A stretch of 45,398 bases of DNA from Eubacterium sp. (GCA_022796875.1 JAAWJJ010000024.1:1-45398), one strand, 5' to 3'; positions 24,519 through 33,462 are shown, numbered from the stretch's first letter. The notes: generated from the sequence alone by a model not told the origin. Numbers and translations are program-made.

Positions 24519-25139
24519 ATGAGTAAAAAAGAAAAACATAAAACGGCGGCTTCTAATTCTTTATATTCCTTGCCTTTTGAAGAATATAATGCTGCATTTG
24601 AGCGTTTGGCTTACGGTGAAAAGAGAATTCTTGAAGATATAAAATCGGATAAAAATTCTTTTATGCCCATAGAGGTCACTGACGATCAGGTATTTTTAAC
24701 AGAGCCTGATCAAAAATTAATTCCGGATATTCAAGATCAGCAAAAATGTGATTTTCTGATATATTGCCCAGGGAAACTACAGTCATGTTTTATCGAACTT
24801 AAAGGGGAGAATATTTCAGGCGAAAAAAAGTATAATCCATATGACCAAATCGGTGATACAATAGATTTTTTGAAAAATAATGAGAAATTAAAAGGTTTAG
24901 TTAATCAAAAAATGGAAAAGCATGCGTTTATTGTTTCGCCAGGCCGGCAAAAAATTCCCAAAAACATAGAATCTGGGGAAAGATTTCTTTGGCAAAAGCT
25001 GGTACAAAAGAATATGAAGAAAAAGAATATAAGGGATCTTATTCACTATGTGAAAGTGACAAAGTCAGATCGATATAGTAATAATAAACAAATAATCTGT
25101 TCCCCAAAATCACCTGTAAAAATTCCTTTTGTGGTATAG
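24519..25139 (+). CDS. PD-(D/E)xK-like nuclease partner of ATPase cassette 2
   Basis: A 206-residue protein starting on the base after the ATPase stop, so it is translationally coupled. At residues 77-96 CDFLIYCPGKLQSCFIELKG shows Asp78, 14 residues, then Glu93-Leu-Lys95. A conserved-looking Gln follows in NPYDQIGDTIDF (Gln110). This is the arrangement of a PD-(D/E)xK nuclease core (Asp, ExK, then a helix with Gln). No HNH or TOPRIM motif is seen. The family itself is not recognised. With an OLD-like ATPase in the same operon it resembles the ATPase-plus-nuclease logic of systems such as Septu or PARIS, but the effector differs. Function is inferred. Confidence 0.75.
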   Translation: MSKKEKHKTAASNSLYSLPFEEYNAAFERLAYGEKRILEDIKSDKNSFMPIEVTDDQVFLTEPDQKLIPDIQDQQKCDFLIYCPGKLQSCFIELKGENISGEKKYNPYDQIGDTIDFLKNNEKLKGLVNQKMEKHAFIVSPGRQKIPKNIESGERFLWQKLVQKNMKKKNIRDLIHYVKVTKSDRYSNNKQIICSPKSPVKIPFVV

Positions 25140-25214
25140 TAGAGTCAAAAGAAAAGATTATAACTTATAGTTTCGAATGTGATATTATGGAAAATAAAGG
25201 AGATACGGATCTAA

Positions 25215-26150
25215 ATGAAAATAATATTTATGGGAACGCCGGATTTTTCGGTAGGGACATTGAAAGCGTTAATAGAAGCGGGACATGAGGTCACGCTCGT
25301 AGTGACGCAGCCGGATAAGCCGAAAGGCAGAGGAAACGTCATGCAGTGTTCGCCGGTCAAGGAAGCGGCTCTGGAATATGGCCTGCCTGTTTATCAGCCG
25401 AAAAAAATACGGGAACCGGAATGTATAGATTTCCTGAAAGGATATGAAGCGGATATTATCGTCGTAATTGCGTTCGGCCAGATACTTCCGAAAGAAATAC
25501 TGGAAATGCCAAAGTATGGCTGCGTCAACGTACATGCGTCCCTTTTGCCAAAATACCGCGGCGCGGCGCCGATTCAGTGGGCGGTCATTAATGGGGAGGA
25601 AACGACCGGTGTTACGACAATGAAAATGGACGAAGGGCTGGACACCGGAGATATGATTCTGTCGGTAGAAGTACCTGTAGATAGAAAAGAAACCGGAGGC
25701 AGCCTGTTTGAAAAACTGGAAAAAGCCGGGGCAAACCTATGTGTGGAAACGCTTGCGGCAATCGAAACCGGAACCGCCGTATATACGCCGCAGAACCACG
25801 AGCAGGCGACGATGACGCGGATCATACACAAAAAACTGGGATTCATCGATTTTAAAAAATCAGCAATAGAAATTGAGCGCATGATTCGGGGGTTAAATCC
25901 GTGGCCAAGTGCTTATACTAAGTTAAACGGGAAAATTTTAAAAATCTGGGAAGCGGACGTAATCATGTCCGGAGGCGATAACCGGCCGGACACAGGTACC
26001 GTGGTTTTTTCCGGACCGGAGGGCATCGGCATACAGACCGGCCAGGGAATACTGGTATTAAAAGAGATTCAGCTGGAAGGCAGAAAGAGAATGAGTGCAG
26101 AGGCATTTCTGCGCGGCGCAAAAGTACCGATGGGAACAAAATTTTCCTGA
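25215..26150 (+). CDS. fmt: Methionyl-tRNA formyltransferase
   Basis: A 311-residue enzyme formylating initiator Met-tRNA with 10-formyl-tetrahydrofolate. The N-terminal formyltransferase domain begins MKIIFMGTPDFSVGTL. The catalytic region is VNVHASLLPKYRGAAPIQWAVINGE near residues 105-128 with Asn, His and the later Asp in TTMKMDEGLDTGDMI. The C-terminal OB-fold domain starts near 208. It is functionally paired with def, which removes the formyl group. The usual def-fmt adjacency is broken by about 4.9 kb of other genes. It starts a rightward cluster reaching thiN. Confidence 0.96.
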   Translation: MKIIFMGTPDFSVGTLKALIEAGHEVTLVVTQPDKPKGRGNVMQCSPVKEAALEYGLPVYQPKKIREPECIDFLKGYEADIIVVIAFGQILPKEILEMPKYGCVNVHASLLPKYRGAAPIQWAVINGEETTGVTTMKMDEGLDTGDMILSVEVPVDRKETGGSLFEKLEKAGANLCVETLAAIETGTAVYTPQNHEQATMTRIIHKKLGFIDFKKSAIEIERMIRGLNPWPSAYTKLNGKILKIWEADVIMSGGDNRPDTGTVVFSGPEGIGIQTGQGILVLKEIQLEGRKRMSAEAFLRGAKVPMGTKFS

Positions 26151-26253
26151 TATTATCCCGACAGGAATAGAAAGAAAGCAGGTAAGTATATTAAGAAAGT
26201 GAGTAAGAAAAAAGTATGTAAAGAAGAAAATATGTAAGGAAGAAGGGAACAGT

Positions 26254-26964
26254 ATGCTTGGTGGATTTTATTATTGGTGGGATCCCACTTATTTTTTGGT
26301 AATCATCGGAGCGATTATCTGTCTGGCGGCGTCGGCCAGGATGAACGCTACGTATAACCGCTTTTCGCGGGTTCGGAGCAGGAGCAGTATGACGGGAGCC
26401 CAGGCGGCGGAGCGTATTTTGCATGCGGCCGGTATTAACGACGTAAAAATTCAGCATGTATCCGGCAATTTGACCGACCATTATAATCCGAAAAATAAAA
26501 CATTGAATTTGTCGGATAACGTCTATGGTTCGGCGTCGGTAGCGGCCGTCGGAGTGGCGGCGCACGAATGTGGCCATGCGATTCAGCATGATAAAGGTTA
26601 TGCGCCGCTAAAACTGCGCGGAACGCTTGTCCCGGCGGCAAATATCGGCTCGACGCTTGCCTGGCCGTTAATTATCATCGGACTTTTGTTCAGCGCAAGG
26701 ACCGGTATGGTGATTGTGGAAATCGGAATTATCCTGTTTTCCCTTGCTGTTCTGTTTCAGCTGGTAACGCTTCCGGTGGAATTTAACGCATCCGGGCGTG
26801 CGCTGGCGATGCTGGATTCCAATGGAATATTGGGGGATGAAGAGTTAAAACAGACCCGTAAAGTGTTAAAAGCGGCGGCTCTCACTTACGTGGCAGGGAC
26901 AGCGGCGGCTATCCTGCAGCTTTTACGAATCGTGCTGTTGTTCGGAGGAAGAAGCCGTGATTAA
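26254..26964 (+). CDS. Membrane zinc metallopeptidase (neutral zinc metallopeptidase family)
   Basis: A 236-residue integral membrane protein. It has an N-terminal hydrophobic segment (YFLVIIGAIICLAASARM), the HExxH zinc motif in VAAHECGHAIQH at about residue 107, and three further hydrophobic segments including WPLIIIGLLFS and MVIVEIGIILFSLAVLF. Members are usually annotated as zinc metallopeptidase without a known substrate and are common beside fmt and rsmB in Clostridia. Its last codons (FGGRSRD) lie in a DNA segment that is duplicated 53 bases downstream, where the copy supplies the rsmB ribosome site. Confidence 0.9.
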   Translation: MLGGFYYWWDPTYFLVIIGAIICLAASARMNATYNRFSRVRSRSSMTGAQAAERILHAAGINDVKIQHVSGNLTDHYNPKNKTLNLSDNVYGSASVAAVGVAAHECGHAIQHDKGYAPLKLRGTLVPAANIGSTLAWPLIIIGLLFSARTGMVIVEIGIILFSLAVLFQLVTLPVEFNASGRALAMLDSNGILGDEELKQTRKVLKAAALTYVAGTAAAILQLLRIVLLFGGRSRD

Positions 26965-27014
26965 AAAGCGGAGATTTACGGGCTGTACTGCCGTTTGGAG
27001 GAAGAAGCCGTGAT
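26941..27014 (+). repeat. 53-bp-spaced direct repeat bridging the zinc peptidase and rsmB
   Basis: A 21-base segment at 26941-26961 recurs at 26994-27014 with one mismatch, and about 20 bases before each copy are also similar. The first copy ends the peptidase gene; the second carries the GGAGG and start region of rsmB. Confidence 0.8.
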
Positions 27015-28329
27015 GAAAGAAAATATAAGGGCAATTTCGCTGGAACTTTTGCTGGAAATTATGGAGCAGGGCGCTTTTTCCCATTCTCTTTTAAATGATG
27101 CCCTCGAAAAGTACGGATATTTGCCGGAACAGGAGCGCGCGTTTTTGATGCGTCTTACCAAAGGAACGGTGGAACGGGCGATAGAATTGGATTATCTGAT
27201 TGACGCCGTTTCCAAAACAAAGACGGTAAAAATGAAACCGCCGATACGTAATATTTTACGTATGGGTGTCTATCAGTTGAAATATATGGATTCCGTACCG
27301 GATTCCGCCGCCTGCAACGAGGCTGTGAGGCTGGCGGTAAAAAAAGGATTTGCCGGATTAAAAGGATTTGTAAACGGCGTCATGCGCACGCTGGCGCGCG
27401 AACGGGACCGCATCGCATATCCTGACCGGAAAAAAGAGCCGCAAAGATGGCTGTCCGTCACGTATTCTCTGCCGGAATGGCTGGTCGGGAAGTGGTGTAC
27501 GGATTACGGAAAAGATCGGACCGAACGGATGGCGGCTGCATTTCTGGAGCCTCATCCGACGGCAATCCGCGTGAATACCAGATTGATTTCTCCGGAAGAA
27601 CTGGCAGAAAGGCTGTCAAAGCGCGGAATTACGGCGGAAACCGTAAAATTGCCGGCCGGAAGTCTGATCAATACTGCGCTTTTTATCAAAGGGTATGATA
27701 CGATCGCAGGAATACCGGAATTTCAGCAGGGACTTTTTTATGTGCAGGATCTGACGTCGCAGATGATTGCGCCTCTGCTTTCACCAAAACCAGGAGCGCA
27801 TATTATGGATGTGTGCGCGGCGCCCGGAGGAAAGGCGCTGCATGCGGCGGAACTGACAGGGATAGACGGAAAAGTCATAGCCAGGGATTTGACGCGTCAG
27901 AAAACGGAACTGATCGAGGAGAATGTTGCCCGGACAAAAGCGGATAATGTCCTGGTACAGTGTCAGGACGCCGCCGTTCTGGACCGGGAAAAGATCGCGT
28001 GGGCGGACGGAGTGATCGCCGACCTGCCATGTTCGGGCCTGGGCGTGCTGGGGCGGAAAGCGGATATTAAATATAAGGCGACGGCGCAAAGCCTGGAAGA
28101 ACTTGCGAAACTGCAAAGGCAGATACTGGACACGGTCTGGCAGTACGTAAAACCGGGCGGCAGGCTGATTTACAGTACCTGCACGGTGTGCCGCACGGAA
28201 AACGAAGAAAATGCAGACTGGTTTTTGCGGACGCATCCGGAGTTTCAGCTGCTGGAAATGCGGCAGATGTTTCCGGAAGCCGGGGTCTGCGACGGTTTTT
28301 TTTATGCGTTGTTTGAAAGAAATATGTAA
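27013..28329 (+). CDS. rsmB: 16S rRNA (cytosine-967-C5)-methyltransferase RsmB
   Basis: A 438-residue protein with an N-terminal NusB-like RNA-binding domain (residues 1-130) and a C-terminal SAM methyltransferase of the Fmu family. SAM motif I is MDVCAAPGGKALHAAEL near 272. The two key cysteines are in ADLPCSGLGVLG and IYSTCTVCRTENEEN. It methylates C967 of 16S rRNA. I use the ATG at 27013; a GTG at 27010 and a TTG at 26995 are also in frame, with GGAGG at 26997-27001 fitting the GTG or ATG. An 8-bp perfect hairpin at 28351-28368 follows, without a T-run. Confidence 0.94.
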   Translation: MKENIRAISLELLLEIMEQGAFSHSLLNDALEKYGYLPEQERAFLMRLTKGTVERAIELDYLIDAVSKTKTVKMKPPIRNILRMGVYQLKYMDSVPDSAACNEAVRLAVKKGFAGLKGFVNGVMRTLARERDRIAYPDRKKEPQRWLSVTYSLPEWLVGKWCTDYGKDRTERMAAAFLEPHPTAIRVNTRLISPEELAERLSKRGITAETVKLPAGSLINTALFIKGYDTIAGIPEFQQGLFYVQDLTSQMIAPLLSPKPGAHIMDVCAAPGGKALHAAELTGIDGKVIARDLTRQKTELIEENVARTKADNVLVQCQDAAVLDREKIAWADGVIADLPCSGLGVLGRKADIKYKATAQSLEELAKLQRQILDTVWQYVKPGGRLIYSTCTVCRTENEENADWFLRTHPEFQLLEMRQMFPEAGVCDGFFYALFERNM

Positions 28330-28383
28330 TACAATGAGCGCAAGAGAGAAGAATACGCTTGCGTATTCGGCGAACAGCGAATG

Positions 28384-28725
28384 TTGACCATAAATTGAAG
28401 ATTCATGGTATTATGGTTTGGGGTGTCAAAAAGGTATTACATAAACCGGAACTGGTAGATGGCACAAGTAAAATCCGACGTTGCCTTTGTGCAGGAAAAT
28501 GAGATTTTCTTAGCATCCTGTTCGTTTTTAGCAATTTCGGGATAAGGATGTCCCGAAAAGCCCTTGCTGAGCAAGGAGGCGAATCAAGGGCGATTGCGTG
28601 AATTGCCGGAAACAAATCAGGATGGTTAGAAAATCCATTTGACGAAACAGGCAAGACGGGTTTACTTGCGTCATTTACCAGCCCAATATTATATAACGCC
28701 TTTTTGCCCCAAAAGCATGATATCA
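28384..28725 (+). ncRNA. Candidate structured non-coding element between rsmB and rlmN
   Basis: The 418-base gap between rsmB and rlmN has no + strand gene but several strong hairpins. A GAAAAT/ATTTTC stem lies inside a CAGGA/TCCTG pairing near 28492-28520. TTCGGGA/TCCCGAA is at 28536-28557, and CCTTGC/GCAAGG at 28562-28576 competes with a wider GCCCTTG/CAAGGGC pairing. TGACG/CGTCA enclosing CAAG/CTTG is at about 28640-28672. A promoter-like TTGACC, 19 bases, TATTAT lies at 28384-28414. The opposite strand is open for 125 codons, but that product reads like an incidental translation. It could be a small RNA, a long rlmN leader or a repeated extragenic element. Confidence 0.4.
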
Positions 28726-28747
28726 TCTGAAAGAAGGCGGAATACAT

Positions 28748-29800
28748 ATGGTGGATATAAAATCCCTGACTAACACCCAACTAGAGCGGTTTGTCACGGA
28801 ACTCGGAGAGAAAAAATTTCATGCGGGCCAGCTTTTTGAATGGATGCACGGGAAGCGGGCGGTCAGCTTTCAGGAAATGACGAATTTGTCGAAAAAATTT
28901 CGGGAGCAGCTGGAACAACAAGCGTACCTTACCGTTTTGGAACAGGCTGCCGTGCAGGTGTCAAAGCAGGACGGGACGAGGAAATATCTGTTCCGCTTAA
29001 GCGACGGAAACGTGATCGAAAGCGTATGCATGAAATATCAATACGGAAATTCCGTCTGCATTTCTTCACAGGCCGGATGCCGGATGGGATGTACGTTTTG
29101 TGCTTCCGCGGACGGCGGGCTGGCGCGAAACCTGACGGCTGCGGAGATGGCGGAGCAGGTGTACCGTATCGGGGAAGACATCGGAGAGCGGATTTCCCAT
29201 ATTGTAGTGATGGGAACGGGAGAACCGTTGGATAATTATGAAAATTTACTGCAGTTTCTGCGTATTATAAATGATAAGAAAGGCGCGAATATCAGCCACA
29301 GGAATATTACGGTTTCCACTTGCGGGCTGGTGCCGCAGATCCGGCGTCTGGCGGAAGAAAAACTGCAGATTACGCTTGCGTTATCCCTGCATGCGCCGAT
29401 TCAGGAAAAAAGGGAAGCGTTGATGCCGGTCGCCAAAGTGTGGCCGCTGCCGGAAGTGATGGAGGCCTGCCGGGATTATTTTGAAATTACGGGGCGCAGG
29501 ATTTCTTTTGAATACAGTCTGATCCATGGAAAAAACGATACGAAAGAAGACTGCAGAGCGCTGGCCGAACTGGTCAAAGGCATGAACTGCCACATTAATC
29601 TGATTCCGGTCAATCCGGTAAAAGACACTGGTTACCGGCAGCCGGATCGTTCTCATGTGCAAAATTTTAAAAATATGCTTGAAAAAAGTGAGAGAAATGT
29701 TACTATTAGAAGAGAAATGGGCAGGGATATTGATGGAGCCTGCGGGCAATTGCGTCAGAGGTATATGAAGACAGGGAATGGAGTGAAACATGAAAGTTAG
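28748..29800 (+). CDS. rlmN: 23S rRNA/tRNA (adenine-C2)-methyltransferase RlmN
   Basis: A 350-residue radical SAM enzyme methylating A2503 of 23S rRNA and A37 of some tRNAs. The Cys-x3-Cys-x2-Cys cluster is in AGCRMGCTFCAS near residue 115. VVMGTGEPLDNYENLL follows at about 160. The late Cys that carries the methylene intermediate is in GACGQLR near 337. Its last 11 bases overlap the phosphatase gene. The reading frame supports ATG 28748 after GAAGGCGG. Confidence 0.96.
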   Translation: MVDIKSLTNTQLERFVTELGEKKFHAGQLFEWMHGKRAVSFQEMTNLSKKFREQLEQQAYLTVLEQAAVQVSKQDGTRKYLFRLSDGNVIESVCMKYQYGNSVCISSQAGCRMGCTFCASADGGLARNLTAAEMAEQVYRIGEDIGERISHIVVMGTGEPLDNYENLLQFLRIINDKKGANISHRNITVSTCGLVPQIRRLAEEKLQITLALSLHAPIQEKREALMPVAKVWPLPEVMEACRDYFEITGRRISFEYSLIHGKNDTKEDCRALAELVKGMNCHINLIPVNPVKDTGYRQPDRSHVQNFKNMLEKSERNVTIRREMGRDIDGACGQLRQRYMKTGNGVKHES

Positions 29801-30515
29801 CAGCATGACGAATATCGGAAGAAACCGGGAAATGAATGAGGATTTTCTTTTTGTGTCAAAAACTCCTGTTGGTAACCTGCCGAATTTATTTATTGTAGCA
29901 GACGGAATGGGAGGGCACAACGCCGGGGAATATGCTTCAAGGAGAAGCGTAGAGATCATTACGGACGAATTAATGAGATCTCAGGAGAAATCGCCTGAAA
30001 AACTGCTGGAGCAGGCGGTACAGAAAGCAAACAGCGCAATACTGGAAGCCGCGCAGAACGATCCGTCCAAACAGGGAATGGGCACTACGATTGTCGCTTT
30101 GTCGCTGATAAAGGAAAAGGCCTGCGTGGCGAATGTCGGCGACAGCAGGCTTTACATTCTGGAGGAAACGATACGGCAGGTTACACAGGATCATTCACTG
30201 GTGGCGGAAATGGTTCGGAAAGGAGAACTGGAAAAGTCGCAGGCGAACGATCACCCGGACAAAAACATTATTACGCGGGCAGTTGGGGTTGCCCCGAAAT
30301 TAAAAGTTGATTATTTTGAGAGGGAACTGCATCTTGGCAGTTATGTGCTGATGTGTTCTGACGGACTTACCAATATGGTAGGGGATGAGGATATTCTGGA
30401 AATTGTTAATCGTGCGGATACTTTGGAAGAGGGTACGGAAAAGTTAGTGGAAACAGCAAATGAAAATGGCGGAAAAGACAATATTACAGTTATTTTGATA
30501 GAACCATTTAATTGA
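29790..30515 (+). CDS. stp: PP2C-type Ser/Thr phosphatase (Stp/PrpC)
   Basis: A 241-residue metal-dependent phosphatase. NEDFLFV, VADGMGGHNAGEYAS, GMGTTIVAL, NVGDSRLYIL, MCSDGLTNMV and GGKDNITVILIE are the ordered PP2C motifs with the metal-binding aspartates. It reverses phosphorylation by the PrkC kinase encoded 12 bases downstream. This pair controls cell-wall and growth functions in Firmicutes. Overlap with rlmN upstream and the tight link to prkC indicate one operon. Confidence 0.95.
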   Translation: MKVSSMTNIGRNREMNEDFLFVSKTPVGNLPNLFIVADGMGGHNAGEYASRRSVEIITDELMRSQEKSPEKLLEQAVQKANSAILEAAQNDPSKQGMGTTIVALSLIKEKACVANVGDSRLYILEETIRQVTQDHSLVAEMVRKGELEKSQANDHPDKNIITRAVGVAPKLKVDYFERELHLGSYVLMCSDGLTNMVGDEDILEIVNRADTLEEGTEKLVETANENGGKDNITVILIEPFN

Positions 30516-30527
30516 TGAGGTGAAAAG

Positions 30528-32579
30528 ATGTTAACAGAGGGAATTTATTTGGCAGACAGATACGAGGTGGTTGGGAAAATCGGCGCCGGCGGGATGTCTG
30601 ATGTATATAAAGCAAAAGATCATACGCTCGGCAGGTTTGTAGCAATCAAAGTTTTAAAACAGGAATTTTCAGAAGACGTCAGTTTTGTCACAAAATTCAG
30701 AACGGAAGCGCAGTCGGCGGCAGGATTGGAACATCCGAATATCGTCAATATATACGACGTCGGCAGCGAAAACGGAATGCACTACATTGTTATGGAATAT
30801 GTAGAGGGCATTACTTTAAAAACATATATTGAAAAGAAAGGGCAGCTGACGTTTAAAGAAGCGGTCAGCATTGCCATTCAGGTGGGCAGGGGAATTGAGG
30901 CCGCCCATAATAAAAATATTATTCACCGGGATATTAAGCCGCAGAATATTATGATTTCTACGGAAGGGAAAGTGAAAGTAACGGATTTCGGCATCGCGCG
31001 CGCCGCTTCGGTCAATACGATCAATTCGGATGTTATGGGATCGGTGCACTATTCCTCGCCGGAACAGGCCAGAAACGGTTTCGTGGACGGTAAGAGCGAT
31101 ATTTATTCTCTCGGTATCGTCATGTACGAAATGGTAACGGGGCGCGTGCCGTTTGACGGGGATACTACCGTTTCAATCGCTATCCAGCATTTGCAGGAGG
31201 AAATGGTAAAACCGAGCGCTTACGCGCCGGATCTGCCGATCAGCCTGGAAAAAATTATTTTAAAATGTACACAGAAGAGCACGGAACGCCGTTATGAATC
31301 TATGTCAGATCTGCTGATCGACCTGAAAAAAGCTCTGATCAGCCCAAACGAAGATTTCGTGACGATGGTATTGGTAAATCAGGATAAAACGCGCGTGATT
31401 ACGGACGACGAACTGCGCAAGATCAATGAAGAAAGAGAAATCACGGACGACGACGAAGAGGAATTAGAAGAAGAGTTAGACGAGGAAGAAGAGGAGGAAA
31501 ACGACGGCATGCTCAATCCGAAGATGGAAAAAGCAGTTACCATTATGGGAATCGTGGCAGCCATTGTCATTGTTATTATCGTCATCTTTTTAGTCGGAAA
31601 TCTGTTTGGAATATTCAATTTCGGAAAGAAAGATAAAACGGAAAGCGAAGGATCGGATATTGTTGCGGAACAGCAGGATCAGAAAAAAGACGAAAATGAA
31701 ACCGTCACTATGGTCGATCTGTCAAATAAAACATATGACGAAGCAAAAGCCGCGCTGTCAGATTTGAAACTGGGAATCAGAAAGGACGGCACGGTAGCTT
31801 CGGATACAATTGAGGAAGGAAGAGTCGTCGAGCAGAGTGTTCCGTCGGGGCAGGAAGTAGAAGTCAATACGACAATTACGGTAAAACTAAGCAGCGGCGC
31901 CAGTGATTTTGCGCTGCCGCAGGTCGTCGGCTATGAGGAAACCGCAGCGATTAAAATACTGGAGGACGCCGGGTTAAAATACAGCCGCGATTATGCGAAC
32001 AGCGATACCGTACCATCCGGAACCGTAATTTCCTCTTCGCCGGAAGCAGGCACTGCCGTAAAAGAAGGGGATACGATCACGATTATTGTCAGCCAGGGTA
32101 AAGCCGCCGTTCAGGTGCCTCAGCTTCTAGATCAGACACAGGACAAAGTACAGCAGCTTCTGGCTGCCGCCGGCCTGAATATCGGTTCGGTCACTACCGC
32201 CCATTCGGATACGGTACCGGAAGGGTACGTGATTTCACAGGATATCGTAGCCGGTAAATATGTGGATGCCGGAACCGCCGTATCCATTGTAGTCAGCATC
32301 GGTCCGGAAATACCGACTTACTCATTCTCCACAAAGATTACGGCGCCTGCGGATTCGGATATCCCGGTAGTGGCGGCGTCGATCCAGCTTCTGGACGCGC
32401 AGGGGAACGTAATTGATTCCTGGGATAATGTAGACATCGCTCAGTTTGGGTCCGATGGTTATACCATTTCGGTAACCGGAATTACCGGAAGTTCTACCGG
32501 TACCGTTTATATCGAATGGCAGTTAGAGGACGGAAGCGTTTCCGATCAGGAAGCGGCCGTTACGTTTACGAAAGAGTAG
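30528..32579 (+). CDS. prkC: PASTA-domain Ser/Thr protein kinase PrkC (Stk1)
   Basis: A 683-residue membrane kinase. The Hanks-type kinase domain spans about residues 12-270 with GAGGMSDVYKA, Lys41 in AIKVL, HRDIKPQN (133-140), DFG (153-155) and GSVHYSSPEQA in the activation segment. A very acidic juxtamembrane stretch lies at 302-325. One transmembrane helix is at 336-361. Outside the cell come three PASTA domains at about 394-456, 459-523 and 526-591, which sense peptidoglycan fragments, then a ~90-residue beta-rich tail. The family responds to muropeptides and beta-lactam-like ligands. It shares an operon with stp and rsgA. Confidence 0.96.
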   Translation: MLTEGIYLADRYEVVGKIGAGGMSDVYKAKDHTLGRFVAIKVLKQEFSEDVSFVTKFRTEAQSAAGLEHPNIVNIYDVGSENGMHYIVMEYVEGITLKTYIEKKGQLTFKEAVSIAIQVGRGIEAAHNKNIIHRDIKPQNIMISTEGKVKVTDFGIARAASVNTINSDVMGSVHYSSPEQARNGFVDGKSDIYSLGIVMYEMVTGRVPFDGDTTVSIAIQHLQEEMVKPSAYAPDLPISLEKIILKCTQKSTERRYESMSDLLIDLKKALISPNEDFVTMVLVNQDKTRVITDDELRKINEEREITDDDEEELEEELDEEEEEENDGMLNPKMEKAVTIMGIVAAIVIVIIVIFLVGNLFGIFNFGKKDKTESEGSDIVAEQQDQKKDENETVTMVDLSNKTYDEAKAALSDLKLGIRKDGTVASDTIEEGRVVEQSVPSGQEVEVNTTITVKLSSGASDFALPQVVGYEETAAIKILEDAGLKYSRDYANSDTVPSGTVISSSPEAGTAVKEGDTITIIVSQGKAAVQVPQLLDQTQDKVQQLLAAAGLNIGSVTTAHSDTVPEGYVISQDIVAGKYVDAGTAVSIVVSIGPEIPTYSFSTKITAPADSDIPVVAASIQLLDAQGNVIDSWDNVDIAQFGSDGYTISVTGITGSSTGTVYIEWQLEDGSVSDQEAAVTFTKE

Positions 32580-32586
32580 CGTGTTT

Positions 32587-33462
32587 ATGCAGGGGAGAAT
32601 CATTAAAGGAATTGCCGGCTTTTATTACGTTCATGTAATAAAGGCCGGTGTTTATGAATGTAAGGCAAAGGGCATTTTCCGGAAAGAAAAAATAAAACCG
32701 CTGGTAGGCGATTACGTGGACATTCATGTGATCAGCGAAGAAGAAAAAACCGGAAATATCGACGCGATTCTGCCAAGGCGGAATGAATTGCTGCGTCCGG
32801 CGGTTGCGAACGTCGATATGGCGTTAATCATTTTTGCAGCGTCAAAACCGAAAGTGAATTTTAATCTGTTGTCGCGTTATCTGGTATGGATGCAGTATGG
32901 ACAGGTGCCGGTGACGGTATGTTTTAATAAATGCGATCTGGTTACGGAAGAAGAAAAGGAAAAACTGGAACACAGTTTGAAAAATACCGGTTATAAAGTA
33001 TTATTTGTCAGCGCAAAAGAAAAAGACGGCATAGACAGCCTGCTGGAATACCTGAATGAAAAAACGACGGCGGTTGCAGGGCCTTCCGGTGTCGGGAAAT
33101 CGACGTTGATCAATTGTATCCAGCCGGAAGCCGTGATGGAAACCGGAGAGATCAGCAAAAAAATTGAGCGGGGAAAACATACGACAAGACATTCCCAGTT
33201 GATTCATGTATCAGGGAATACGTTTATCATGGATACGCCGGGATTCAGTTCGATGCAGATTCCGCAGGTCGAAAAAGAGGAACTGGCGGAATTATTCCCT
33301 GAATTTGAGAAATGGGAACCGTTGTGCCGGTTTCACGGGTGCAGCCATATCGGAGAAACGGACTGCGGGATCAAGCAGGCTTTGGCCGGCGGGGAAATCA
33401 GCGAAGAACGCTATGAGAATTACAAAATGTTATATGAAGAACTGTCCGCAAAGAAAAAGTAA
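32587..33462 (+). CDS. rsgA: Ribosome small-subunit-dependent GTPase RsgA
   Basis: A 291-residue circularly permuted GTPase that matures the 30S subunit. The N-terminal OB fold starts MQGRIIKGIAGFYYVH. The G motifs appear in permuted order: FNKCDL (G4), VSAKEKDG (G5), GPSGVGKSTL (G1), TTRH (G2), DTPG (G3). The C-terminal zinc knuckle has CRFHGCSHIGETDC. The ATG at 32587 is preferred over the GTG at 32581 for spacing from AAAGAG; both are in frame. It follows prkC almost directly. Confidence 0.95.
   Translation: MQGRIIKGIAGFYYVHVIKAGVYECKAKGIFRKEKIKPLVGDYVDIHVISEEEKTGNIDAILPRRNELLRPAVANVDMALIIFAASKPKVNFNLLSRYLVWMQYGQVPVTVCFNKCDLVTEEEKEKLEHSLKNTGYKVLFVSAKEKDGIDSLLEYLNEKTTAVAGPSGVGKSTLINCIQPEAVMETGEISKKIERGKHTTRHSQLIHVSGNTFIMDTPGFSSMQIPQVEKEELAELFPEFEKWEPLCRFHGCSHIGETDCGIKQALAGGEISEERYENYKMLYEELSAKKK

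Noticed and set aside
28403..28780. A 125-codon minus-strand frame between rsmB and rlmN
   Set aside because: No ribosome site, overlap with the rlmN start, and it spans a string of hairpins. I treat it as incidental to a structured element, though a repeated-element copy count would be informative.
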